A stretch of DNA of 15,166 nucleotides from Candidatus Dormiibacterota bacterium (GCA_003151665.1 PLYD01000169.1:1-15166); one strand, 5' to 3'. Numbered from the stretch's first letter, positions 5,511 to 13,257 are shown. Notes: generated by a model not told the origin, from the letters alone. Numbers and translations are program-made.

Positions 5511-5523
5511 CTAACGCCGTTAG
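5511..5523. promoter_or_regulatory. TetR-type operator palindrome 2
   Basis: CTAACGCCGTTAG has 6-bp arms around one central base and matches palindrome 1 in CTAAC and CGTTAG. It lies between the predicted methyltransferase transcription start and its ribosome-binding site, a roadblock or second dimer site. Confidence 0.75.
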
Positions 5524-5532
5524 TGGCTTATG

Positions 5533-5538
5533 AAGGAG
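5533..5538 (+). promoter_or_regulatory. Ribosome-binding site of the methyltransferase gene
   Basis: AAGGAG lies 6 nt before ATG 5545 but immediately after the upstream ATG at 5530, so 5545 is the start it serves. Confidence 0.75.
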
Positions 5539-5544
5539 AATGAC

Positions 5545-6231
5545 ATGGTGGCGATGACAGAGCGACGTTGGCGGTTCAAGGGTCCCGAGATGGAGGGCCT
5601 GGTGGCCCGGTGGTACGCGGGCATCCGCAACTCAGGCAAACAGGTGGAGGAGTATCGGAAGCAGGCCGCGAGGCTCACGGCCGGATTGCCGGATGGCGCC
5701 CATGTATTGGAGGTGGCGCCAGGGCCGGGGTACCTGGCCATCGAGATGGCGCGGCTGGGCCGGCTTCGGGTGACTGGCCTGGACATCAGCCGGACGTTCG
5801 TGGAGATCGCGACCGAAAAGGCCACGCTCGCAGGAGTGAGTGCGGACTTCCATAAGGGCGACGTCGCGACGATGCCCTTCGAGTCGGGCACCTTTGACCT
5901 TGTCGTGTGCCAGGCGGCCTTCAAGAATTTCACTCAACCGGGTATCGCGCTCGCCGAGATGCACAGGGTTTTGCGAATTGGCGGGATGGCCGTGATCGAC
6001 GACATGAGCAGCGACGCCTCTCATGCCGACATCGAGGCGGAGGTTATGAACATGGAACTGGGCCGGGTCAGCACATTCATGACCAAGGGGACGCTGGAGA
6101 TGCTCCGTCGCCGCGCCTACTCGCCGGCTCAGTTCGAGAGCCTCGTCGCCAGGAGTCCGTTCCAGACATGCGTCATATCAACGGAGGGAATCGGTCTCGA
6201 GGTGCGGCTGGTGAAGCCGGCCCAGGTCTGA
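5545..6231 (+). CDS. Class I SAM-dependent methyltransferase
   Basis: A 228-aa methyltransferase of the Methyltransf_11/25 type. Motif I is VLEVAPGPGYL (residues 54-64), the acidic end of strand 2 is D80 (TGLDIS), followed by GDVATMPF (105-112), FDLVVCQAAFKNF (117-129) and the post-motif LRIGGMAVIDD (143-153). The substrate cannot be read from the sequence; small-molecule or lipid/quinone-type acceptors are typical. The start at 5545 is set by AAGGAG at 5533-5538; an ATG at 5530 lies too close to any ribosome-binding site. It is divergent from the TetR-toastrack gene with two operator palindromes between them, so it is probably the main target of that repressor and induced by its ligand, for example as a detoxifying or self-protection activity. 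Confidence 0.88.
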   Translation: MVAMTERRWRFKGPEMEGLVARWYAGIRNSGKQVEEYRKQAARLTAGLPDGAHVLEVAPGPGYLAIEMARLGRLRVTGLDISRTFVEIATEKATLAGVSADFHKGDVATMPFESGTFDLVVCQAAFKNFTQPGIALAEMHRVLRIGGMAVIDDMSSDASHADIEAEVMNMELGRVSTFMTKGTLEMLRRRAYSPAQFESLVARSPFQTCVISTEGIGLEVRLVKPAQV

Positions 6232-6289
6232 ACCGCCGCACGATCGCCGGCCGGCCAAGAAACGGCGCGAATGGACTTAACCTTGATCA

Positions 6290-7723
6290 GTGGCGAAGAA
6301 GCTCGCCGAGTACGAGGCGAAGCGCGATTTCAAACAGACTCCTGAACCCGGCGCCAAGGTTCCCCGAAAGGAGACCAAGGCGCCGCGGTTCGTGGTCCAG
6401 GAGCACCATGCGCGCAGTCTGCACTGGGACTTCCGGCTCGAGCGCGATGCAGTGCTCGTCTCTTGGGCCGTGCCGAAAGGGGTCCCGGCCGACCCCAAGA
6501 AGAACCACCTTGCCGTCCACGTCGAGGACCACCCGGTCAGCTACATCAACTTCGCCGGCGAGATTCCGGCGGGCGAGTATGGCGGCGGCCAGGTCTCAAT
6601 CTGGGACCGGGGCACTTACGAGACGGAGAAATGGTCCGACCGTGAGGTGATGGTGGTCCTGCACGGCAAGCGCTTGCAGGGTCGCTATGTGCTTTTCCGG
6701 ACCAACGGCAAGAACTGGATGATCCATCGCATGGATCCGCCCCTGGATCCCGAGCGCAAGCCGATGCCGGAGCGCATCGAGCCGATGATGGCCAAGCTCG
6801 CCACGGCGATCCCAAAGCCGGACTCACCCTGGGGGTTTGAATTCAAGTGGGACGGCATCCGCGCCCTCGCTTACGTCGAGGGCGGACGGGTGAGGCTCAT
6901 GAGTCGCAGCGGCGAGGATGTGACCCCTCGCTACCCCGAGATCCACGTGATGGGGCGGGCGCTTGGTTCAAGTGAGGTCATCCTCGATGGCGAGGTGGTC
7001 GCACTCGACGAAAAGGGACGGCCGAGCTTCGAGGAGATCCAGCAGCGGATGGGACTGACGTCGGAGTCCGAGGTCCGCCGGAAGATGAAGCTCGTCCCGG
7101 TGACCTACATGATTTTCGACCTGCTCTGGCAGGACGGCCATTCGCTTCTCACCAGGCCCTACACGGAGCGGCGGCGTCTCCTGGCCGAGCTCAAGCTGTC
7201 AGGCGCCTCGTGGCAGACCCCACCCTGGGAGAAAGGCGGCGGGCAGGCGATGCTCGAGGCAAGCGCGAAGTCTGGGCTGGAAGGCGTGATGGCGAAGAAG
7301 CTGGACTCACATTACGAGCCTGGCCGTCGCAGCGGCGCGTGGCTCAAGGTGAAGAATCGGAACCGCCAGGAGCTGGTTATCGGGGGCTGGCTCGAGGGCG
7401 AGGGCAAGCGCCGCGGCTATCCTGGTGCGTTGCTGGTCGGCTACTACGACAAGGACAAGAAGTTTGTGTATGCCGGAAAGGTCGGCACCGGTTTCAGCGA
7501 CGCGATGCTCGAGAAGCTGGCCGTGCTGATGAAACCCCTGGAGCAGGCGAAGAGCCCATTTGATGTCGGCTCGCCTCCAAAAGCCGCGCATTTCATGAAG
7601 CCCAAGCTGGTGGCAGAGTTCGAGTTCGTGGAGTGGACACGGTCCGGCCAGCTGCGCGCACCTTCGTTCAAGGGTTTGCGCGCCGACAAGCCGGCAGGCA
7701 AGGTGGTGCGCGAAGGTGGCTAA
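6290..7723 (+). CDS. ligD: LigD-type 3'-phosphoesterase plus ATP-dependent DNA ligase (PE-LIG)
   Basis: This 477-aa protein fuses two LigD modules of bacterial nonhomologous end joining. The N-terminal phosphoesterase domain (about 8-155) has HHARSLHWDFRLE (39-51), with H39, H45 and D47 in the metal-site pattern, and GEIPAGEYGGG (90-100). The ligase domain (about 162-470) has motif I KWDGIR with the adenylated Lys at 186, motif III LDGEVVALD (232-240), motif IV EGVMAKKLD (331-339) and motif V WLKVKNR (351-357). It trims 3' ends and seals double-strand breaks. The start is GTG with no clear Shine-Dalgarno; the 58-nt gap upstream contains no obvious promoter. It overlaps the polymerase gene by 8 nt. 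The order PE-LIG then POL is that of the single-chain Pseudomonas LigD, here split into two proteins. Confidence 0.95.
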   Translation: MAKKLAEYEAKRDFKQTPEPGAKVPRKETKAPRFVVQEHHARSLHWDFRLERDAVLVSWAVPKGVPADPKKNHLAVHVEDHPVSYINFAGEIPAGEYGGGQVSIWDRGTYETEKWSDREVMVVLHGKRLQGRYVLFRTNGKNWMIHRMDPPLDPERKPMPERIEPMMAKLATAIPKPDSPWGFEFKWDGIRALAYVEGGRVRLMSRSGEDVTPRYPEIHVMGRALGSSEVILDGEVVALDEKGRPSFEEIQQRMGLTSESEVRRKMKLVPVTYMIFDLLWQDGHSLLTRPYTERRRLLAELKLSGASWQTPPWEKGGGQAMLEASAKSGLEGVMAKKLDSHYEPGRRSGAWLKVKNRNRQELVIGGWLEGEGKRRGYPGALLVGYYDKDKKFVYAGKVGTGFSDAMLEKLAVLMKPLEQAKSPFDVGSPPKAAHFMKPKLVAEFEFVEWTRSGQLRAPSFKGLRADKPAGKVVREGG

Positions 7724-8723
7724 GGAAACGGCGGTCGAGGTCAAGATCGAGGACCGCTTCCTCAAGCTCACCAACCTCGAGAAAGTCCTGTACCCCGAGG
7801 TCGGATTCACGAAGGCGCAGGTCATCGATTACTACACGCGGATGGCGCCGGCGATCCTCCCACACACCCGTGACCACCCATTGACGCTCAAGCGATATCC
7901 CAATGGGGTCGACGCGGAGTTCTTCTATGAGAAGAACTGCCCCAAGCACCGTCCGCCGTGGGTCGCGACGGCCACTGTGTGGAGCGGGGGCAACAACCGC
8001 GACATGTACTACTGCCTGTGCAACGACCTGCCGACGCTGGTGTGGCTGGGCAACCTGGCCACCCTCGAGTTCCACACCTCGCTGTCATTGGCGGGCAATC
8101 TTCCGGAGCCGCGGACGATGGTCTTCGACCTGGACCCAGGGCCGCCGGCGACGATCGTCGAGTGCTGCAGGGTCGGCCTCATGCTGCGGGATCTTTTCGC
8201 GGAGCACGGGCTCGAGTGCTGCGCCAAGACCTCAGGATCAAAGGGTCTGCAGCTCTACGTACCGCTCAACACCAAGGTCACCTATGTCGAAACCAAGGTC
8301 GTGTCAAAAGGCCTGGCTCAGCTGTTCGAGGAACGCCACCCCGATCTCGTGGTCCACAAGCAGCTCAAAGAGCTGAGAACGGGTCGGGTGCTGATCGACT
8401 GGAGCCAGAACGACCAGTACAAGACGACAGTCAACGTCTACTCGCTGCGCGCTCGCCAGCGCCCCACGGTGTCGACTCCGGTGTCCTGGGCCGAGGTTGA
8501 GAAATGCTTCAAGGCCGGCGACCCGAGCCTGCTGGTCTTCGATTCCGACCAGGTCCTGGCCAGGGTGGCGAAGCTGGGCGACCTGTTCGCGCCAGTGATC
8601 AAGAAGAAGCAAAAGCTGCCCAAGTCGCTCGTCGAGGCGACTGGAGGAGCCGATGCGCTGGAGAAGATGGCCAACCGCCGTCACAGCACCGGGGGACGGT
8701 TCCGCAAGCCACCGGAGAAGTGA
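7716..8723 (+). CDS. ligD: LigD-type polymerase/primase (POL domain) as a separate protein
   Basis: A 335-aa stand-alone archaeo-eukaryotic-primase-type polymerase of the LigD POL family. Visible motifs are LEKVLYPEVGFTK (21-33), the substrate region SLAGNLPEPRTMVFDLDPG, with the metal-binding pair D138 and D140 (FDLDPG), SGSKGLQLYVPL (173-184) and the third acidic residue in LIDWSQND (D228). It adds ribonucleotides or deoxynucleotides at break ends before ligation. The GTG start overlaps the last 8 nt of the PE-LIG gene (GTGGCTAA), giving tight coupling that should keep the two proteins equimolar. The Lys/Arg-rich C-terminus (RRHSTGGRFRKPPEK) may contact DNA. The usual partner Ku is not encoded in this window. 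Confidence 0.95.
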   Translation: MAKETAVEVKIEDRFLKLTNLEKVLYPEVGFTKAQVIDYYTRMAPAILPHTRDHPLTLKRYPNGVDAEFFYEKNCPKHRPPWVATATVWSGGNNRDMYYCLCNDLPTLVWLGNLATLEFHTSLSLAGNLPEPRTMVFDLDPGPPATIVECCRVGLMLRDLFAEHGLECCAKTSGSKGLQLYVPLNTKVTYVETKVVSKGLAQLFEERHPDLVVHKQLKELRTGRVLIDWSQNDQYKTTVNVYSLRARQRPTVSTPVSWAEVEKCFKAGDPSLLVFDSDQVLARVAKLGDLFAPVIKKKQKLPKSLVEATGGADALEKMANRRHSTGGRFRKPPEK

Positions 8724-9997
8724 CCCGCCCCCGAGTCGTGATCGTAGGTGCGGGCTTTGGCGGCCTCACCTGCGCCAGGGCGCTTAAGCGTGCGCCCGTC
8801 GACGTGCTGATCGTCGACCGCAACAACTACCACCTGTTCACGCCGCTGCTGTACCAGGTGGCCTCGGCCCTGCTCGATCCCGGCGAGATTGCGCGACCGG
8901 TTCGCTCGCTGATCCGGCCGCTCGCCAACGTCGATTTCAAGCAGGCTGAGGCGATTGGCGCCGACCTCGATGGGCGGAGGCTGCTGACGGATCGCGGCGA
9001 GATCCCATACGACTATCTCGTGCTGGCCACCGGCAGCCAGAGTGACTACTTCGGCAACGCGTCGCTCGCCCGGCACGCCTACGGCCTCAAGGATCTCGGG
9101 GAGGGACTTGCGTTGCGCAACCGCATCCTTTCGCAGTTCGAATCCTCACGCTGGGCGACGGACGCTGAGCAAAGGCGCGTCCTGTTGACGTTCGCCGTGG
9201 TGGGCGCCGGGCCCACTGGCGTCGAGCTCGCAGGTTCGCTAGTTGAGCTGATCCACCTCGTGCTGCGCAAGGATTACCGAGACCTCGATCTTAGCGAGGT
9301 GCGCGTGCTTCTCCTGGAAGCTGCCGCTGCCCCGCTGGGCACGTTCGTGCCCACCCTCCGCGAGGCGGCTCGAAAGTCACTCGAGAAGAAAGGCGTCGAG
9401 GTCATGCTGGGTGCGAAGGTCGAATCAGTCGATGAACGTTCGATAAGGCTGGCGGGCGGCAAGGAGATCGCTGCCGGCACCGTTATCTGGACGGCCGGCG
9501 TGCGTGCCTCCGACCTGGGCAAAGCTCTCGGAATCGAGCTTGGGCGCCAGGCGCGAGTCAAGGTTGAACCGACCCTTCAGGTGCCCGGCCATCCGGCTGC
9601 ATTCGTCATCGGCGACCTCGCCGGGGCCTCCGTCGATGGAGTGCCGCTGCCCATGCTCATCCCCGTCGCGATGCAGGAGGGCAAGCAGGTCGCGGCAACG
9701 ATAGTCCAGCTCGTCCGCAACGGCGGGGCGAAAGCCTTCCGCTACAAGGATCCCGGCATCATGGCCACGATCGGGCGCAACTCGGCGGTGGCGGAGCTCG
9801 GCGCGGTCAGGCTTTCGGGATACCTAGGATGGCTGATGTGGCTCGGCGTGCACCTCGTGAACGTGATCAGCTTTCGCAGCCGCCTCATCGTGCTGGTCAA
9901 CTGGGCCTGGGATTACCTGTTTTATGACCGTCCAGTCCGGTTGATCCTGCGCGCCAGGGAGGACCAAGCGTCACAAACTGGCCCGATGCGGGGCTGA
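8720..9997 (+). CDS. ndh: Type II NADH dehydrogenase (NDH-2), single-subunit flavoenzyme
   Basis: A 425-aa NADH:quinone oxidoreductase that does not pump protons. The N-terminal FAD motif VVIVGAGFGGL (6-16) is followed by DRNNYHLFTPLLYQVA (33-48), a hallmark of NDH-2. The NADH-binding motif is VVGAGPTGVELAGSL (160-174), and FVIGDLA carries the second FAD contact. The C-terminus (GYLGWLMWLGVHLVNVISFRSR, in two parts, then WDYLFYDRPVRLIL) is the amphipathic quinone-site and membrane-anchoring region. The GTG start overlaps the polymerase stop as GTGA with GGAG 3 nt upstream; the long open frame before it overlies the polymerase gene. It feeds electrons to the quinone pool at the inner face of the membrane. 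Its coupling to DNA repair genes is unusual. Confidence 0.94.
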   Translation: MTRPRVVIVGAGFGGLTCARALKRAPVDVLIVDRNNYHLFTPLLYQVASALLDPGEIARPVRSLIRPLANVDFKQAEAIGADLDGRRLLTDRGEIPYDYLVLATGSQSDYFGNASLARHAYGLKDLGEGLALRNRILSQFESSRWATDAEQRRVLLTFAVVGAGPTGVELAGSLVELIHLVLRKDYRDLDLSEVRVLLLEAAAAPLGTFVPTLREAARKSLEKKGVEVMLGAKVESVDERSIRLAGGKEIAAGTVIWTAGVRASDLGKALGIELGRQARVKVEPTLQVPGHPAAFVIGDLAGASVDGVPLPMLIPVAMQEGKQVAATIVQLVRNGGAKAFRYKDPGIMATIGRNSAVAELGAVRLSGYLGWLMWLGVHLVNVISFRSRLIVLVNWAWDYLFYDRPVRLILRAREDQASQTGPMRG

Positions 9998-10007
9998 TAG
10001 TTGTGAG

Positions 10008-10706
10008 GTGATAAGGCCCAGAGCCACGCTGCTCGCCGCCCTGGCGGTGATTTCGATGGCCCTCAACGGATGCGGTGGCCTGCAGGCCGAGGACCCCGGG
10101 CAGGTCCTGCGCGAGGGGGGCGCTGCGATGGCAAAGCTGAACACGGTGAGCGCAACGCTAACGTTCACCAAGGGCACCGTCTCGTTCCAGGGCTACGTGC
10201 TCACGTCAGCCACCGCTGCGGTTCGCCTGCCTGCAGACAGCGACACCATCTACAAGGTCAAGTACCAGGACCTCCTGATCGGCCTGGAGGTGGTGATCAC
10301 TGGCGGTCACGTCTACCTGCGCCCGCCTTTTTCCGGGTTCACCGAGGTGACTGGGAAAACTGCTGCGGAAGTTCCTGACCTGGCGAAGCTGTTCGATGCA
10401 ACGACCGGCCTGCCGGCCATGATCCCGGCCGGGCACAACCTCACCTACATCGGAACCGAGAAGGTGGCAGAGGTCGACTCTCGCAAGATCGGGGCGATTT
10501 ACAGCGCTGCTCAGATCGCGAAGCTGCTGCCCCAGCTCAGCTCAACGGGCGATGTCACCGCCACCATCTGGGTCGGCGGCGCTGACCACCTGATTCGCAA
10601 AGCCGTCCTGAGCGGGCCGTTCGGGGACAGAGGCGCCGCCAGCACCGTCGAGATCGACCTGAGCGGATTCAACGCGCCTGTCGCGATCGCCTCGCCCACG
10701 CCCTGA
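10008..10706 (+). CDS. LppX/LprAFG-family lipoprotein (LprG-like)
   Basis: A 232-aa lipoprotein. Basic N-terminus (IRPRA), hydrophobic segment 7-19 and lipobox LNGC with Cys at 22, so it is probably lipidated and held on the outer face of the membrane. The mature part has the LppX/LprG pattern: alternating strands with VSATLTFTKGTVSFQGYV, YKVKYQDLLIGLEVVITGG, VYLRPPFSGFTEV, then YIGTEKVAEVDSRKIGAIY and ATIWVGGADHLIRKAVLSGP. In mycobacteria LprG binds triacylated lipids in a large hydrophobic cavity and works with the MFS transporter encoded next to it. Here too an MFS gene starts 6 nt downstream. GTG start, 10 nt after ndh. Lipid binding is inferred from family and context. Confidence 0.85.
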   Translation: MIRPRATLLAALAVISMALNGCGGLQAEDPGQVLREGGAAMAKLNTVSATLTFTKGTVSFQGYVLTSATAAVRLPADSDTIYKVKYQDLLIGLEVVITGGHVYLRPPFSGFTEVTGKTAAEVPDLAKLFDATTGLPAMIPAGHNLTYIGTEKVAEVDSRKIGAIYSAAQIAKLLPQLSSTGDVTATIWVGGADHLIRKAVLSGPFGDRGAASTVEIDLSGFNAPVAIASPTP

Positions 10707-10712
10707 TCCGGC

Positions 10713-12242
10713 GTGAAGGAGACCCGATCCGCGCGCGCCATCCTGCTGGGACTGGCCGGGGCCGGGCTGTTCGTGGCTGCGCTCGACGCTTACCTCGTCG
10801 TGACGTTGCTGCCGGCGATGCTCACCGACGTCGGCCTCACTATCGAACGCTTCGAGCAGGCAACCCCGATCGTCACCGGCTTTCTTTGCGGTTATGTGAT
10901 CGCGCTGCCCTTGCTGGGCGCCTACTCCGATATTCGAGGCCGCGCTCCGGTCTATGCGCTCTGTGTCGTCGTTTTTGCGGCGGGGTCAGTGGTGACTGCC
11001 ACCGCAGGTTCATTGCCCTGGCTCGTGGCGGGCCGTGTGCTGCAGGGCCTGGGCGGCGGGGGCCTGGTGCCGTTGACACTCGCGCTGGCAGCAGACCTCT
11101 ATAGCCGTCGTGCGCGCACAGTAGCGCTCGGCGCGGTTTCCGGGCTGCAGGAGGCGGGCAGTGTCCTGGGGCCAATTTATGGCGCCACCCTCGCCTCGGC
11201 CGCCTCGGCAATCGGCGGGTGGCGTTTTGTGTTCTGGCTGAACGTGCCGCTGGCGGCCGCCTGCGCTGTGGGACTGCTGGTGGCCAGCCGCGACAAGGGA
11301 AATCGCACGTCGGCGCTCGACCCAAAAGTTGACGGGCCGGCCCGGACATTCGACTGGAAGAGCGCCGGCCTGCTCGGGCTTGGGCTTGGGCTGCTGGTGG
11401 TCGCCCTCTACCCCGACGATCCCGCCAATCGCGCCACGAGCGGCCTGTTCATCCCGCTCGGGATCCTCAGCTTGCTCGTCCTGGCGCTGTATGGGTGGCG
11501 CCAGCTCCGCACGCTCGAGCCGCTGGTCCCGCGCCACCTGCTACGCAGCCCGCGATTCGCCGGCGTCGCGGCTGCCAACCTGCTGATCGGGGCCGCGCTC
11601 ATGGTGGCCTTGGTGGATGTGCCGATTCTTGCGAGGCTCGTCTTCAATCTCGACCAGCTGGCGGCCGGCTTGCTGCTCACCCAGTTTCTGGTCGGGGTGC
11701 CGGTGGGCGCGATCGTCGGCGGGGTCCTGGCCGGACGCCTGGGAACCCGTTGGACGGCTGTTCTCGGCACTCTACTGGCGGCTGCCGCTTTCATTCAGAT
11801 GTCCACCTGGCAGGCCGGAGAGCTCGCCTCGCGCGTCGGTCCGTTCAGGACGGCCGACCTGGCGCTGGGAGCATGTGGCCTCGGGTTCGGAATCGTGATC
11901 GCACCACTGGCCGCGACAGTCCTGGAGCTGACGAGGGCGGAGCACCACGGCCTCGCCTCGAGTCTCGTGGTCCTGGCACGCGTGATGGGCATGCTCGTCG
12001 GGTTGTCTGCGCTGACCGCTTTCGGGCTTTTCCGCTTTCGTCAGATCCTGGGCACGCCGCAGCTTACAGACCCTGACGTGCGCGCGCGGATCGAGCATCT
12101 CGGCCGCCTCGTCGCGGCGGCGTTTCTTCAGGAATACCGCGAGATCTTCACCATCGCGGCGGCGCTGTGCATCCTGGCCGCGGTTGTCGTCGTCGCCACG
12201 ATCAGGCGGGAGCCGCTGACACCTTCCTTGCAACCGCAATGA
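10713..12242 (+). CDS. MFS transporter of the DHA2/P55 (Rv1410c-like) type
   Basis: A 509-aa transporter with about 14 hydrophobic segments, the size of mycobacterial P55. Motif A reads GAYSDIRGRAPV (69-80), preceded by TPIVTGFLCGYVIALPLLG (51-69). LQEAGSVLGPIYG (145-157) is the antiporter motif C region with E147, and D25 lies in helix 1. The N-terminal half resembles my recollection of Rv1410c closely, especially TPIVTGFL and the ALAADLY segment. With the LprG-like lipoprotein gene just upstream this is likely a lipid or glycolipid exporter; a drug-efflux role is the alternative, and both have been attributed to P55. The GTG start is 6 nt after the lipoprotein stop. The 3' end overlaps the convergent methyltransferase gene by 41 nt. 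Confidence 0.88.
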   Translation: MKETRSARAILLGLAGAGLFVAALDAYLVVTLLPAMLTDVGLTIERFEQATPIVTGFLCGYVIALPLLGAYSDIRGRAPVYALCVVVFAAGSVVTATAGSLPWLVAGRVLQGLGGGGLVPLTLALAADLYSRRARTVALGAVSGLQEAGSVLGPIYGATLASAASAIGGWRFVFWLNVPLAAACAVGLLVASRDKGNRTSALDPKVDGPARTFDWKSAGLLGLGLGLLVVALYPDDPANRATSGLFIPLGILSLLVLALYGWRQLRTLEPLVPRHLLRSPRFAGVAAANLLIGAALMVALVDVPILARLVFNLDQLAAGLLLTQFLVGVPVGAIVGGVLAGRLGTRWTAVLGTLLAAAAFIQMSTWQAGELASRVGPFRTADLALGACGLGFGIVIAPLAATVLELTRAEHHGLASSLVVLARVMGMLVGLSALTAFGLFRFRQILGTPQLTDPDVRARIEHLGRLVAAAFLQEYREIFTIAAALCILAAVVVVATIRREPLTPSLQPQ

Positions 12243-13056
12243 CATACGAGTGGTGGTACCTAAACGCGTCGTCGGGGTCGCCCAGGCTGTCCATCGCCGA
12301 CTCGACCTCCGCCTCGAGCTCGCTCCTGTAACGAGGTCCGAGCGATGTGATCAACGTGTAAGGCAGCGGACCGGCGCCGGCCATGAGCTCGGTCCATTCC
12401 CGCGCGTTTTGCGTGCGACCGCCCGTGACCATCTCAGTGATTCGCGTTACCTCGAAGCCTACCGCCCCGAGCAGCCGTGGCAGCACGTCCGGCTCGCCGA
12501 ATCGAGCGCGCTCCGAGCTGTAGCGGGGCAGGCTCAGGTAATGACGCCGCGCCAAAGGCGCCAACCCCTGGAAGAAGAGGTCCTGCGCGCGTGTGCTCAG
12601 GCTGCGCCGCTGGCACGAAACCGCCAGCCTTCCTCCAGGGCGGAGGACCCGATTGGCCTCCGCGAGGGCGTCGCTTGGATCGGCCAGGTACGCGAGCGCC
12701 TCGCCCATCGTGACAAGGTCGAAGGTCTCCGGGCGGAACACCAACCGCTCTGCCGCCATGCCGACGAACTGTGTGTTCTTGCCTTGCTTCGCGCGCGCAA
12801 TTGAGAGCATGCGATCCGAGAGGTCGATGCCGATCACGCTGCCAGGCGTGACCTTGCTCGCCACCAGATGAGCGACCAACCCTGTGCCCGTGGCGACGTC
12901 GAGAACGTGTTCGCCGCGCTTTGGCGCCGCCAGCTCAACCAGCCTGGCGGCCACCCGACCATGCTGGCCGCCCGCCCAGCTGTCATAAACAGAGGCGATC
13001 TGGTCGAAGAAATCGACCAGATGGTCGGTCATCTCGTCAGAGGCATCCGGGTCCAT
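12202..13056 (-). CDS. UbiE-like class I SAM-dependent methyltransferase
   Basis: A 284-aa methyltransferase. The N-terminus HLVDFFDQIASVYDSW is typical of UbiE/COQ5-like enzymes. Motif I is VLDVATGTGLVAHLVA (51-66), the acidic end of strand 2 is D78 (GIDLSDRML), then FDLVTMGEALAYL and RVLRPGGRLAVS. The C-terminal half (RFGEPDVLPRLLGAVGF, ITEMVTGGRT, AREWTELMAGAG) matches uncharacterised UbiE relatives rather than menaquinone-specific enzymes, so the acceptor is unknown. ATG 13056 is chosen; TTG 13059 and ATG 13032 are alternatives and none has a good ribosome-binding site. The gene is convergent with and overlaps the MFS gene, and diverges from the bactofilin gene across 214 bp. Confidence 0.88.
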   Translation of the reverse strand: MDPDASDEMTDHLVDFFDQIASVYDSWAGGQHGRVAARLVELAAPKRGEHVLDVATGTGLVAHLVASKVTPGSVIGIDLSDRMLSIARAKQGKNTQFVGMAAERLVFRPETFDLVTMGEALAYLADPSDALAEANRVLRPGGRLAVSCQRRSLSTRAQDLFFQGLAPLARRHYLSLPRYSSERARFGEPDVLPRLLGAVGFEVTRITEMVTGGRTQNAREWTELMAGAGPLPYTLITSLGPRYRSELEAEVESAMDSLGDPDDAFRYHHSYVIAVARKVSAAPA

Positions 13057-13133
13057 CAATGCGGTGTATGCGCCGCTGTGCGGCCGCTCGCAAACCAGCC
13101 TCGCCGCCTCCCGATCCCTTCCTCTACGTTCAA

Positions 13134-13214
13134 TGACACCCTGTTACGATGCTAGCTCGTCCAAATTCAGAGCCTCCTGAATACCCTGGCTGCGAACGCA
13201 AGATCAGGGTGTCA
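13134..13214 (+). promoter_or_regulatory. Nested inverted repeats in the bactofilin upstream region
   Basis: TGACACCCTG (13134-13143) and CAGGGTGTCA (13205-13214) are a perfect 10-bp inverted repeat 61 nt apart. Inside lie ATTCAG-AGCCTC-CTGAAT (13165-13182), the short TGCG-AA-CGCA (13191-13200) and a third ACCCTG copy (13183-13188). As RNA this could close a multibranch structure ending 56 nt before the bactofilin ATG; as DNA it could be a pair of protein sites flanking the promoter. I do not recognise a known riboswitch class. Confidence 0.4.
13142..13150 (+). promoter_or_regulatory. Candidate extended -10 element upstream of the bactofilin gene
   Basis: TGTTACGAT fits the TGn-TANNNT extended -10 pattern and lies inside the 10-bp inverted repeat. 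No good -35 is seen 17 nt upstream. Another TANNNT (TACGTT, 13125-13130) just outside the repeat would instead transcribe the whole structure. Confidence 0.3.
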
Positions 13215-13257
13215 GGCCGAGTTGAGTAGGACGACGGGGAAGCAGATCAAACCCACT

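Noticed and set aside
6275..6281. CTTAAC before the ligase gene as a fourth member of the shared promoter motif
   Set aside because: It is only a few bases from the GTG start, on the plus strand, with no TANNCT at 31 nt; a chance hexamer.
8504..8719. N-terminal extension of the NADH dehydrogenase frame
   Set aside because: It overlies the end of the polymerase gene; the FAD motif begins just after GTG 8720, which overlaps the polymerase stop as GTGA.
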